64,000 nt of DNA from Chitinophaga sp. YR573 (GCF_900110995.1 NZ_FOJF01000003.1:1443612-1507611), one strand, 5' to 3'; positions 1 through 7,283 are shown, numbered from the stretch's first letter. Translations and numbers: made by a program. The notes: generated from the sequence alone by a model not told the origin.

Positions 1-1
1 T

Positions 2-1756
2 AAAGTAAAGGTTTTAAACAGAGATGGTTCCTGGAGTGATGTTAAAAATTTGCGGATCAGGATTGAACCGCCATTCTGGCTATCCCCCATCGCATATATT
101 ATTTATGCATTAATTGCTGCGGGATTGTTTTTACTTGCCCGGCGTATTACTTTAGACAGAATTCACATGCGCTTCGAAGTGCAGCAACAACGTAGAGAGG
201 TTGAAAGAACGCATGCAATGGAACAGTTAAAAACAAACTTTTTCACTAATGTAAGTCATGAATTCCGTACGCCGTTGAGCCTCATCATTACACCGTTAGA
301 CAGAATTATTAAACAAACAGCTGATGAAGACCAGAAAAAACAGTTAAATCTCGTGCACCGGAATGCCAAACGATTACTGAACCTGGTAAACCAGCTGCTC
401 GATTTCAGAAAGATTGAGGTACAGGGTATAAAATTATGTCCTTCAATAGGCGATATTGTCGCATTTAGCAGGGATATCAGTTATTCATTTGTAGATATTG
501 TAGAAAAGAAAAAGATCCAATTTTCATTCTCGGCTAACATTGAGAACCTGGAAATCTATTTCGACAAGGATAAGGTTGAAAAGATCTTATTCAACCTGCT
601 TTCCAATGCTTTTAAATATACCCATGATAATGGTATGGTGGACGTAAACCTTACATATAGTGATGAGGGCGATGGAACGCTTGCCATAGCAGTAAAAGAT
701 ACAGGCATTGGAATACCTGCTGATCAACAGGAACAGATCTTCGAACGGTTCTTTCAAACGGATGTACCTGAAAGCATGATGAACCAGGGGTCTGGTATTG
801 GCCTCGCCATCACAAAAGAGTTTGTAAAATTACATAACGGTATCATCACTGTAAAAAGCGAACCGGATAAAGGCGCCTGTTTCACCGTTTTACTTCCAGC
901 TAAAAAGATTTATGAATATTCAGCAGGGACCGCCCTTACCCTGCCCCAAACAGAAATGATATCTGAAGAAAGTGAAAAGAGCGGTAAGAAGAAAACAATA
1001 ATGATAGTGGAAGACAATGAAGACCTGCGCTTTTATTTAAAGGACAGTCTGAAAGAGGAATATTATATTGAAGAAGCTACGAACGGTAAAGAAGGCTGGG
1101 AAAAAATAAAACTGTTAAATCCTGATCTTGTGGTGAGCGACGTTATGATGCCCGTAATGGACGGAGTAGAACTGGTGAGGAAAATTAAAACTGAAACGTT
1201 AACGGCCCATATCCCTATCATTTTGCTTACAGCTATGGGAAGTGAAGAAAAACAACTGGAGGGTTTGAAAGCGGGTGCAAATGATTACATTACCAAACCT
1301 TTCACTTTTGAGATTCTGGCTTCACGCATCAGAAATTTGCTTGTGCAGCAAAAATTATTGCAGAAAAGGTTCCAAAAGCAAATTGAGGTCAATCCCGGAG
1401 AAGTTACCATAACGCCCGTGGATGAAAAGTTCCTGAAACAGGCTTTGGATGCTGTTGAAAAAGAAATCGACAACTCCGATTTTTCGGTGGAAGATCTCAG
1501 CCGTGAAATGTGTATGAGCCGTGTTACCTTATACAGGAAGATACTATCGCTTACAGGGAGGTCACCGCATGACTTTATCCGTTCGATCCGTTTGAAAAGA
1601 GCGGCTCAGTTATTGGAAAAAAGTGGAATGTCTATTGCCGAAATAGCATATCAGGTAGGATTTAATGATCCCAAGGTTTTCACTAAGTCTTTTAAGGAAG
1701 AATTTAAGATTACCCCTTCACAATATGTAACAAATATCAGAAACAAAAATGCCTAA
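2..1756 (+). CDS. Hybrid two-component sensor/regulator (HTCS), 5'-truncated by the window edge
   Basis: The reading frame is open from the first bases, so the start lies upstream; the TTG at 50 is internal. About 585 residues are visible. The order is: end of a periplasmic Y_Y_Y-like domain (N-R-D-G-S-W-S), one membrane helix (about 27-48), HisKA with SHEFRTP, HATPase with N box NLLSNAFKYT, G1 DTGIGIP and G2 GSGIGLAI, a receiver domain with acidic pocket VEDNED and phospho-Asp in VVSDVMMP, and a C-terminal AraC-type HTH. This is the HTCS architecture of Bacteroidota, in which a periplasmic beta-propeller senses an oligosaccharide and the AraC domain switches on a polysaccharide-utilisation locus. 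The propeller and the target locus are outside the window. The family call is firm; the ligand is unknown. Confidence 0.95.
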   Translation, partial: KVKVLNRDGSWSDVKNLRIRIEPPFWLSPIAYIIYALIAAGLFLLARRITLDRIHMRFEVQQQRREVERTHAMEQLKTNFFTNVSHEFRTPLSLIITPLDRIIKQTADEDQKKQLNLVHRNAKRLLNLVNQLLDFRKIEVQGIKLCPSIGDIVAFSRDISYSFVDIVEKKKIQFSFSANIENLEIYFDKDKVEKILFNLLSNAFKYTHDNGMVDVNLTYSDEGDGTLAIAVKDTGIGIPADQQEQIFERFFQTDVPESMMNQGSGIGLAITKEFVKLHNGIITVKSEPDKGACFTVLLPAKKIYEYSAGTALTLPQTEMISEESEKSGKKKTIMIVEDNEDLRFYLKDSLKEEYYIEEATNGKEGWEKIKLLNPDLVVSDVMMPVMDGVELVRKIKTETLTAHIPIILLTAMGSEEKQLEGLKAGANDYITKPFTFEILASRIRNLLVQQKLLQKRFQKQIEVNPGEVTITPVDEKFLKQALDAVEKEIDNSDFSVEDLSREMCMSRVTLYRKILSLTGRSPHDFIRSIRLKRAAQLLEKSGMSIAEIAYQVGFNDPKVFTKSFKEEFKITPSQYVTNIRNKNA

Positions 1757-1959
1757 GGACAGCACTTTGTAAAATTACCGGTGACGGTTAAATCCGTTGT
1801 ACCCCCATCTGCAGGCAATGAAGCCTGAGATGGAGATACGGATAATTGCGGGGTAACAACGGTACTCTCTTTTTTACTACAGGATGCATAAAACAGCACC
1901 GCTAATGGAAGTCCTAAAAATGAGAATTCCTCTTTGACTTTTCTTCTTGTGAAATTCAT
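1753..1959 (-). CDS. Small putative lipoprotein with a BACON-like start, possibly a remnant
   Basis: A 68-aa product is read from the ATG at 1959. Charged N-terminus MNFTRRK, a hydrophobic stretch, then a lipobox-like L-F-Y-A-S-C followed by S-K-K, as in exported lipoproteins. The rest (LSVSPSQASLPADGGTTDL) resembles the first strands of a BACON or Ig-like fold, which normally needs about 80 residues; here a stop follows after roughly 30. The stop overlaps the last codons of the convergent HTCS gene. Either a short lipoprotein or the 5' piece of a longer gene cut off at this point. An in-frame upstream extension to 2013 exists but lacks signal-peptide character. Function unknown. Confidence 0.45.
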   Translation of the reverse strand: MNFTRRKVKEEFSFLGLPLAVLFYASCSKKESTVVTPQLSVSPSQASLPADGGTTDLTVTGNFTKCCP

Positions 1960-2137
1960 AGGTATGGAAATCGAGTTTTTTTTACGAACCATGCAGTATT
2001 TACAACAATTCACCGCTTATTTAATGGCCGTAAAACTATTGCTATACCGTCTTAAATTGGGGGACAAATGTTGCAAATTATGGTGTGGAATGTTACAAGT
2101 GAATGATTTTCAGAAGGATTTGTTCAATAATGATGGA

Positions 2138-2276
2138 GTGTTTGGGGAGTCTATATCTGTGCCACACGTAGAACATACGTTTATCATATATTGAACAGAA
2201 TAATGTGCTATAAGTATGTTCAAGGTATGACCAAGGTATGATCAACGTCTGTTCTACATACAGACTCCCCGAACAC
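2138..2276. repeat. Imperfect inverted repeat containing 11-bp periodic repeats
   Basis: The left arm (2138-2187) and right arm (2238-2276) are near inverted copies: the left reads GTGTTTGGGGAGTCT...GTAGAACATACGTTTATCAT, and the reverse complement of the right reads GTGTTCGGGGAGTCT...TAGAACAGACGTTGATCAT. The spacer and right arm hold consecutive 11-bp units of the form GTATGNYCAAG (2214-2224, 2225-2235, 2236-2246, and a degenerate 2247-2257). The left arm shows the same period on the other strand. It lies in the 2014-2488 gene-free gap before the DUF6266 gene, which otherwise shows nothing clear. Role unknown; an operator-like or mobile repeat element are both possible. Confidence 0.7.
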
Positions 2277-2488
2277 ACTCTCACAATTTGAACTAAAAAT
2301 TCTGTTAAATATTGGGTCTGTGTAGATAAATTACACATATTGGTCTTAATTTCGCAACACGAATTGAAGGAAGGAAAGGACGCTTACCACTTGTTGAAAA
2401 ACACATCCAATTTGTCTTAATCAGCTACAGTTAACCCTGATTTAACCCATGTAGCATAAGTATTGACAAAATTTAAAAATACATTATC

Positions 2489-3145
2489 ATGGCACGTTTA
2501 AAAAATGGCCTCCTGGGCGGCATTACAGGAGCAATAGGCAATATCGAAGGGTATATGTTCAGGGGGCAGCTAATATATCGCACACGCCGCATAAAGAGTA
2601 CGAAACCCCCTACTGAAAAACAGCTGGCCTGCAGACAGAAAATGAAGATCGTACAAAACTTCTTAGGAGCATTTACAGATTTTATAAAAACGGGATTTGC
2701 CTATGCTGCTATAGGAAAAACGTATAGTGCAATCGGTGCAGCAGTTGGCTGGCATATTAAAAATGCGATCACAGGGGAATATCCCAATTTTACAATAGAT
2801 TATGCAGCGGTAAAAACTGCTGTAGGACCAATAGATATAAAGGGTACCCATGCTACAGCCACAATAGAGGATGATAAACTGACTTTTACGTGGACGCCGC
2901 ATTATAGCTATCCGCATGCCTATGACCGGGTAATGCTGCTGGCCTATTCACCTGTTTTAAATGAAGCCGTCTATGTCCTTTTTGGTGCACAGAGAGTTAA
3001 GGGGACAGATCAACTGATTTTGCCGGTTAATACCTGGGGAAGAGATGTTGCTGTTGAAACCTATCTGGCATTTATTGCTGAAAATGGGATGAGCTGTTCG
3101 GATAGTATTTATACAGGAAATTTTATATTGAAGAAGAAGGATTAG
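2489..3145 (+). CDS. DUF6266 family protein
   Basis: 218 aa, no signal peptide. The N-terminus MARLKNGLLGGITGAIGNIEGYMFRG and the following R-T-R-R-I-K-S-T-K-P segment match the pattern I know from DUF6266 proteins, which are widespread and often multicopy in Bacteroidota. These begin with a Gly-rich 'NG..GG..GK.G...GY..RG' motif. The C-terminal half is predicted beta-rich (TFTWTPHYSY, VYVLFGAQRV). No enzymatic motif is seen and the family's role is not established. The gene is isolated: a repeat-bearing spacer precedes it and a strong bidirectional terminator follows directly after its stop. A phage-tail or structural origin has been guessed for such proteins, but nothing here proves it. Confidence 0.75.
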   Translation: MARLKNGLLGGITGAIGNIEGYMFRGQLIYRTRRIKSTKPPTEKQLACRQKMKIVQNFLGAFTDFIKTGFAYAAIGKTYSAIGAAVGWHIKNAITGEYPNFTIDYAAVKTAVGPIDIKGTHATATIEDDKLTFTWTPHYSYPHAYDRVMLLAYSPVLNEAVYVLFGAQRVKGTDQLILPVNTWGRDVAVETYLAFIAENGMSCSDSIYTGNFILKKKD

Positions 3146-3168
3146 TCATTAAACTGACTAATCCTTCT
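3135..3168. terminator. Bidirectional Rho-independent terminator
   Basis: 14-bp perfect stem (3135-3148 with 3155-3168, core GGATTAGTCA/TGACTAATCC), 6-nt loop, followed by CCTTTTTTC on the plus strand. It overlaps the stop codon of the DUF6266 gene and lies just past the stop of the convergent lipase gene, so it can end both transcripts. Confidence 0.85.
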
Positions 3169-3175
3169 CCTTTTT

Positions 3176-4153
3176 TCAGATTATACTGCTTTGTTTGGCC
3201 AACTGGCTTCCCAGTGTTACACCTAAATAGCTGGCGTAATTACTCAATGCATGCTGAGCGCCTGCCTGGTCAAACCAGTCTTCCAGGGTATTGCTCTGAT
3301 AGTTTTCATCCAGCGCATTCGGGAATACCGTATAGTTGAGGGCCTGTTGCTGGTAACCGTAACAATAGAATATACCGGCCAGCAGGATAAAGGCCTCACG
3401 TAAACTGATGGTGACCCCCTCATAGCTTATGGTGATCTGTGAGGCAGCAGGAGCAGGATCAAATAAGAAAGCAGTCAGCAGAACGGAAAAAGAAGCCGGG
3501 AATTTTGGTACAATATCGTTAGCATTCTCATAATGCCATGCATTGGATATCTTGTTATCCAGATCTGTAGCAAAATCACTATTACCCGCTGCGGGAGCTG
3601 CGAATGTAAACAAAGAGGTATTGTCTGATGTATATCCCTCTTGTGTTATACTTGTAACAAAATAGGATGTATATACATTGGCAATATTGCCTCCAAGACT
3701 ATGCCCGGTGATGATTATTTGTTTCCCGGGAATAACAGCATTGTTTTTCAGATAGTCGAAGATGAGCTGTCCGGAACCTAACTGGTCCTGCATGTTTAAA
3801 ACATTCTTGAAAGAGGTATAAGCACCCTGGCTGATCAGAGCATTGTCACTGCCTGAATAAGGCCAACTGACCTGCGTTATTACGTCAAGGTCTTCCAGTA
3901 TCCAGTTAGCAAACGCATCCCAGTTGTCAAAAATATCAAAAGGTGGTAAGGAGCCTCTGACAGCTAGTGCATAATATTCCGCTGACGGATCTGTAGCGAT
4001 AAAAGCATAATTACCATCTGATGTCTGAATACCGTCCCAGACTATACTCCAACCAGGCAAAAGTGTATCAATATCCTGTTGGGGATTGCTGCTATAAGTC
4101 ACAGCTGAAAGCATTACGGCAGTTTGTGCAAGACCGGATTGATTTGAGGTCAT
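3176..4153 (-). CDS. Class 3 lipase-like alpha/beta hydrolase
   Basis: 325 aa. The nucleophile elbow GHSLGGN (about residues 150-156), preceded by strand IIIT and followed by helix ANVYTSYF, together with TFAAPAAGNSDF and H-Y-E-N-A-N-D-I-V-P-K, is the fungal-type lipase 3 layout (Ser, Asp and later His). The oxyanion/lid region has LAVRGSLPPFD, resembling the 'FRGT' motif. There is no N-terminal signal peptide: the start MTSNQSGLAQTAVML is hydrophilic, so it is either cytoplasmic or exported by another route. Predicted to hydrolyse ester lipids; the substrate is unknown. Isolated gene, convergent with DUF6266. The start is followed directly by homologous sequence and no alternative is needed. 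Confidence 0.82.
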   Translation of the reverse strand: MTSNQSGLAQTAVMLSAVTYSSNPQQDIDTLLPGWSIVWDGIQTSDGNYAFIATDPSAEYYALAVRGSLPPFDIFDNWDAFANWILEDLDVITQVSWPYSGSDNALISQGAYTSFKNVLNMQDQLGSGQLIFDYLKNNAVIPGKQIIITGHSLGGNIANVYTSYFVTSITQEGYTSDNTSLFTFAAPAAGNSDFATDLDNKISNAWHYENANDIVPKFPASFSVLLTAFLFDPAPAASQITISYEGVTISLREAFILLAGIFYCYGYQQQALNYTVFPNALDENYQSNTLEDWFDQAGAQHALSNYASYLGVTLGSQLAKQSSII

Positions 4154-4336
4154 TTGTATTGGGTTTTAAAAGTGAAAAATACTGAGGGCGTAGTTCACAA
4201 ATACTTAATTGTTATTTTGAGTTTTTAGGGTTTTATCGTAACTAAATTACTAATTTTCCGGCTTATTTTATTCCTACAATAGCAATATAACAATGGGTTT
4301 AAGTTGGTAGCCTGGCAAGTGAAAACAGGGTATAAC

Positions 4337-4374
4337 ATAAAATCCTGTTAGACTTTCATCTGACAGGATTTTAT
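4337..4374. terminator. Hairpin terminator after the RNA ligase gene
   Basis: 16-bp stem with one mismatch or wobble (4337-4352 with 4359-4374, core ATAAAATCCTGT), loop of 6 nt. It begins 2 bp beyond the ligase stop on the minus strand. The A/T ends of the stem provide a U-rich 3' arm. Confidence 0.7.
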
Positions 4375-4375
4375 A

Positions 4376-5386
4376 TTATTCTCCATACTTTAACAGAAAC
4401 TCAGGATTAATCGCTTTAAAAGTAATCCTGCCATGTATGAAATAATCGTTGGACATTTCAATCTTTTCAACCATGGGACGAATGATAATGCCTTCTGCCC
4501 ATACTTCAGGACATACTGTACTTTTGATGGTCGCCATTGCCACAAGCGCATCTATATCATTCACCAGTTCATAACTGGTTGAAATAACAGGAACAGATGG
4601 CAATTCCAGCCTGGCAAGCAATGCTGTAAATTGTTCAAACTGCAGATATTCAGATCTGTCAATATCAAAAGCATTGAAAAAGCGTATATGCTGCCCCTTT
4701 AGCTTTAGTTTGTTACTTTGAATACCCTCTCCTACTAATTCTCCCTGAAGGGCATAGTTCCCTCCCAGTGACCGCAGTTTATTTTCAATATCTAATTGTC
4801 TGGCTACCTTCCACAAACTGTTATCTTCATTTTCAAGTAATTCGAGATTACGACTACAAACACCAAACTCTCCGTTATTGATAAAATAAGTGGTACTGCT
4901 ACCATCCAGTTTCTCAGTGATATAGCATCTTTCTCCCTGGTATTTATCTAATACGGTTTGTAATACCTGTACTCTTGTTTCATCTGTTTTTGGAATAAAA
5001 GAAGGGAATTTACCTTTTGCTATGCCGCTCAAATTAGCAGGAAGAGCCGGTTCGTACTTGATAATTCCCATTATCTCAGTACAGTCAGTATCTTCTTCTG
5101 CATTAAACCCATCCGGCAAAAAAGACAAAGGCAGCGCAATCCCCTGGGATACTTGTCCACGGAGTCTTACTGTTCTAATCCTCATCCCCCTCGGTCTTAA
5201 GAACTCAAATGCTGGTTTGTCGGGCATCAGGCTATCGATCTCACAATAAATGCATAGATCACCCTTTTTAAATTCTCCTTTCTTTACTACAAGCTGCCAT
5301 CCCAGTACCTGGGCTTTTTCAATGGCATCTGCACCTTCAATACTTTCCAGGTGTTTGATTCTTTGGATACTTGCTAACTTTCTCAT
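4376..5386 (-). CDS. ATP-dependent RNA ligase, DraRnl/Rnl5-like
   Basis: 336 aa. An N-terminal OB-like region (about 1-110; KKGEFKKGDLCIYCEIDSLMP, RLRGQVSQGIALPLS) is followed by a nucleotidyltransferase domain. The nucleotidyltransferase motifs are visible: motif I TEKLDGSS (adenylated Lys), motif Ia/III region CSRNLELLENE, motif IIIa-like IRFFNAFDI, motif IV EGIIIRP, motif V FKAINPEF. An N-terminal OB fold before the ligase domain is the hallmark of the Deinococcus DRB0094/Rnl5 group. That group seals 3'-OH/5'-phosphate RNA nicks, typically on a DNA or RNA template, using ATP. No partner repair genes (Pnkp, Hen1, RtcB) adjoin. A terminator hairpin lies only about 18 nt upstream of the start, so its own promoter must be tiny or expression depends on read-through. 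Confidence 0.88.
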   Translation of the reverse strand: MRKLASIQRIKHLESIEGADAIEKAQVLGWQLVVKKGEFKKGDLCIYCEIDSLMPDKPAFEFLRPRGMRIRTVRLRGQVSQGIALPLSFLPDGFNAEEDTDCTEIMGIIKYEPALPANLSGIAKGKFPSFIPKTDETRVQVLQTVLDKYQGERCYITEKLDGSSTTYFINNGEFGVCSRNLELLENEDNSLWKVARQLDIENKLRSLGGNYALQGELVGEGIQSNKLKLKGQHIRFFNAFDIDRSEYLQFEQFTALLARLELPSVPVISTSYELVNDIDALVAMATIKSTVCPEVWAEGIIIRPMVEKIEMSNDYFIHGRITFKAINPEFLLKYGE

Positions 5387-5403
5387 TTTAAATCGTATTA
5401 GGC

Positions 5404-5433
5404 AAAAAAAAGCCCCGCAATCTCTTGCGGGGC
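5404..5433 (-). terminator. Strong Rho-independent terminator upstream of the RNA ligase
   Basis: Minus-strand stem GCCCCGCAA/TTGCGGGGC (5425-5433 with 5412-5420, shown as plus-strand coordinates), loop of 4 nt, then a run of eight A on the plus strand (U8 in the transcript). It ends any transcript of the 5461-5553 small ORF just before the ligase start codon. Confidence 0.9.
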
Positions 5434-5460
5434 AAATGTTATATTGAATCAGTTATAAAC

Positions 5461-5553
5461 CTATTCCATCGCATAACACAGCCCGCAAAAGAGATAACCT
5501 CCTGCCTGCATAAACCTGTTTTTGGATGTGGTATGTAACTGAGTATGCTTCAT
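5461..5553 (-). CDS. Possible 30-aa peptide gene upstream of RNA ligase
   Basis: ATG at 5553 to TAG at 5461 encodes 30 residues, beginning MKHTQLHTTSKNRFMQ and ending with F-C-G-L-C-Y-A-M-E, with a Cys-x-x-Cys pair. A purine-rich AAAGAAG lies just before the ATG. A TAATTTTG element (5618-5611, minus strand) matching the Bacteroidota -7 consensus TAnnTTTG sits about 60 nt upstream, and a strong terminator begins 28 nt after the stop. That is a complete small transcription unit of roughly 200 nt. It may be a peptide gene, a leader of the ligase gene, or a small RNA with a chance ORF. I do not recognise the peptide. Confidence 0.4.
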   Translation of the reverse strand: MKHTQLHTTSKNRFMQAGGYLFCGLCYAME

Positions 5554-5610
5554 ATCTTCTTTTCGAAATTTATTTTAACAGTGCGAAGTTGAGAGTTTTT
5601 CCTGTAATGA

Positions 5611-5618
5611 CAAAATTA
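5611..5618 (-). promoter_or_regulatory. Candidate -7 promoter element (TAATTTTG)
   Basis: Minus-strand TAATTTTG fits the Bacteroidota -7 consensus TAnnTTTG; no convincing -33 TTTG is seen at the right distance. It would drive the small transcription unit ending at the 5404-5433 terminator. Confidence 0.3.
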
Positions 5619-5691
5619 TAGATGATATTTTTTCTATATTATCATTGGATATAGCATTTGGGAAGGAAAATACTGCCCTGATTTTTATCTC

Positions 5692-5973
5692 TTACCACTC
5701 GCCAAACCAGCCATTATCAACTTTATAAGATACCTGTTTATCCCGCTTTTCCTTCTTTATTTTATCCATATCAACATATTCAGTAGCTGAAGGGCTACGA
5801 ACAGGCGTTACGGGCATAGGCTTATCAACTACCGGGCGTGATTTAAGCCACCACTTTTCAAATCTTATATGGTTTAGGTCAAAATGATCCTGATACATCG
5901 CATCTTTGTATGGAACAAGGTAAGGCGGCAGTACAAGATTGCTTTTCATGAGTTTCTTTATATGTTTTTTCAT
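5692..5973 (-). CDS. Hypothetical protein, basic, 93 aa
   Basis: 93 aa from ATG 5973 (MKKHIKKLMKSNLVLPPYLVP). Lys-rich and soluble, with W-W-L-K-S-R in the middle, a Pro-rich stretch PVVDKPMPVTPVRSP, and a charged DKIKKEKRDKQ segment before NGWFGEW. There is no signal peptide or membrane helix, and I recognise no domain. Downstream on the same strand lies the 30-aa unit, and upstream is the SymE-like gene with only a 38-bp gap, so co-transcription with that toxin-like gene is possible. Coding support is modest: codon use looks plausible and no competing frame is open. Confidence 0.5.
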   Translation of the reverse strand: MKKHIKKLMKSNLVLPPYLVPYKDAMYQDHFDLNHIRFEKWWLKSRPVVDKPMPVTPVRSPSATEYVDMDKIKKEKRDKQVSYKVDNGWFGEW

Positions 5974-6011
5974 TCTACCTTATAGTTTTGACTATGGAAT
6001 CACAGAAATTG

Positions 6012-6194
6012 TTATTTACGCTTAGTAATCACAAGTTGGTTCCTACGTACTTTTATCTCACATGTATCACCATCTTTAAATCCTGCTTCTTGTATATAGA
6101 TTCCGGCAAATGAAATCCATGGTACTTGTTTATTACTCCACTTTCTGTATGCCGTTTTAGTTTGAATTTTGGTCTTTCTTGTTTTATATGTCAT
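6012..6194 (-). CDS. SymE-like type I toxin family protein
   Basis: 60 aa from the ATG at 6194 (MTYKTRKTKIQTKTAYRKW). The core VPWISFAGIYIQEAGFKDGD followed by T-C-E-I-K-V-R-R-N-Q-L-V-I-T matches the SymE toxin domain, an AbrB-like swapped-hairpin fold with the signature 'P.L.L.G.WL..AGF..G..V.V....L.I'. E. coli SymE is an SOS-induced protein reported to degrade RNA or condense nucleic acid and is controlled by an antisense RNA. A longer frame starts at 6278 and overlaps the upstream gene by 14 nt, so translational coupling is also possible; I prefer 6194 because the domain then fills the protein. No antisense RNA is identifiable by eye. Confidence 0.75.
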   Translation of the reverse strand: MTYKTRKTKIQTKTAYRKWSNKQVPWISFAGIYIQEAGFKDGDTCEIKVRRNQLVITKRK

Positions 6195-6264
6195 AATACT
6201 TACAGATTTAGCCAAATTAAAGAAGCAACGAGAAATAGAAATTCCGGCGGCTGTTAGCATATTT

Positions 6265-6687
6265 TTAGCCCTGACCATTTATTTCGTTTATATATTCACG
6301 TTTCAAGTAATCGATGAAGGTTTGCAAACAATCAATAGTTATTATTATTACCTTCCTTCTTTCATTAAATTTCAGTTCACTATAAATAATATCAAAACGG
6401 TCAGAAGAGCATTGCATTTTCCTGTAGAATCTTACAAGTGTCCAATTAAATTTATCCTGGAATATTTTCCGAATATAAACTGGTAACTGTTTTATTCGCT
6501 TATAAATGTCCAGTAATGGATTTGATGAATAGGGAACCTCCGGGAATAATTGGTCAATCCTTAATTTTTCATAATCCATGAACATCGGCACATAGATTTC
6601 GTTGTCCGTAATTTCATTTTCAGTGATCATATGTATAGGTTTTTGGTTAACACAATTAATTTGATAATCAAAGTAAGCAAACATCAT
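6265..6687 (-). CDS. Hypothetical protein, 140 aa
   Basis: 140 aa, acidic to neutral, with no signal peptide (MMFAYFDYQINCVNQ). The middle has YEKLRIDQLFPEVPYSSNP, followed by aromatic and basic helices (FQDKFNWTLVRFYRKMQ) and a hydrophobic strand RRKVIIITIDCLQTFIDYL. No known domain recognised. It lies directly upstream of the SymE-like gene and may overlap it, and it is divergent from the XRE regulator with a 54-117 bp gap. That arrangement suggests a regulator controlling a small operon of unknown plus toxin-like gene. A later ATG at 6630 (MITENEITDNE) is an alternative start. Confidence 0.55.
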   Translation of the reverse strand: MMFAYFDYQINCVNQKPIHMITENEITDNEIYVPMFMDYEKLRIDQLFPEVPYSSNPLLDIYKRIKQLPVYIRKIFQDKFNWTLVRFYRKMQCSSDRFDIIYSELKFNERRKVIIITIDCLQTFIDYLKREYINEINGQG

Positions 6688-6776
6688 TTTTGTATTCTAC
6701 ATTTTATGTATGTATTTTACAAGCCTTGGTTTGTTTAATACATGAAATTTTGGGTATTTTACCGTTGTTTTTTCTA

Positions 6777-6784
6777 TATATTTG
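6777..6784 (+). promoter_or_regulatory. Candidate -7 promoter element of the XRE gene (TATATTTG)
   Basis: TATATTTG fits TAnnTTTG and lies 20 bp before the ATG at 6805, which supports that start over the upstream 6742 ATG. No well-placed -33 TTTG: the nearest, at 6749-6752, is too far. Confidence 0.35.
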
Positions 6785-6804
6785 TTATCATTATAACTAC
6801 CACT

Positions 6805-7194
6805 ATGAATAAGATACATGAAGGGAAAAATATACGACGCATCCGAGAAACCCTTGATATGAAGCAAGATCTCTTAGCTGACAAACTAGGTAAAGACTGG
6901 AATCAACAGAAAATTTCCTTATTGGAAGCGAAAGAAGTTATTGACCCAAAGGTATTAGTTGAGGTTAGCAAAGCACTTGGCGTTTCTCCGGAAGCTATTA
7001 AGAATTTTAGTGAAGAAGCTGCTGTCAACTATATCAATTCTTTTAATGATAATAGTGTTAATTATGCTCCTGTAGGTTGTACAAATAACTTTTGCACGTT
7101 TAACACTGCTGACAAACTCGTAGAAGTCCTTCAACAAGAAATAAATAAAAAAGACGCGTTGATTGAGAAGTTGTTGGAGAAGATTGGAAAATAA
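6805..7194 (+). CDS. XRE-family HTH transcriptional regulator
   Basis: 129 aa from ATG 6805; the ORF extends to 6742, but those 21 residues are hydrophobic and unconserved in character. Helix-turn-helix of the Cro/CI type at about 5-70: GKNIRRIRETLDMKQDLLAD, then LGKDWNQQKISLLEAKEVID. The C-terminus (DKLVEVLQQEINKKDALIEK) is a predicted coiled coil, probably for dimerisation. Such small XRE proteins with a coiled-coil tail are common in Bacteroidota, often beside phage or toxin genes. It is divergent from the unknown/SymE-like pair, and that shared spacer is the natural operator. The regulon is not established. Confidence 0.85.
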   Translation: MNKIHEGKNIRRIRETLDMKQDLLADKLGKDWNQQKISLLEAKEVIDPKVLVEVSKALGVSPEAIKNFSEEAAVNYINSFNDNSVNYAPVGCTNNFCTFNTADKLVEVLQQEINKKDALIEKLLEKIGK

Positions 7195-7240
7195 ACTATG
7201 AGATGCTATTATAGGATTATTCCTCAGTAAGATGTTGTGC

Positions 7241-7283
7241 ATAACAAAGAAGCCCTGGCTAACTGCCAGGGCTTTTTTGTTAT
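7241..7283. terminator. Bidirectional terminator after the XRE gene
   Basis: Stem AGCCCTGGC/GCCAGGGCT (7251-7259 with 7265-7273), loop TAACT, then T6. Outer arms ATAACAAA/TTTGTTAT (7241-7248 with 7276-7283) extend the pairing. Confidence 0.9.

Noticed and set aside
2093..2338. 81-aa minus-strand ORF over the repeat-bearing spacer
   Set aside because: It is generated by the inverted 11-bp repeats (repeated VEQTLIIPWSYLEHTY-like residues). No RBS; conservation of such a pattern would reflect the DNA repeat, not a protein.
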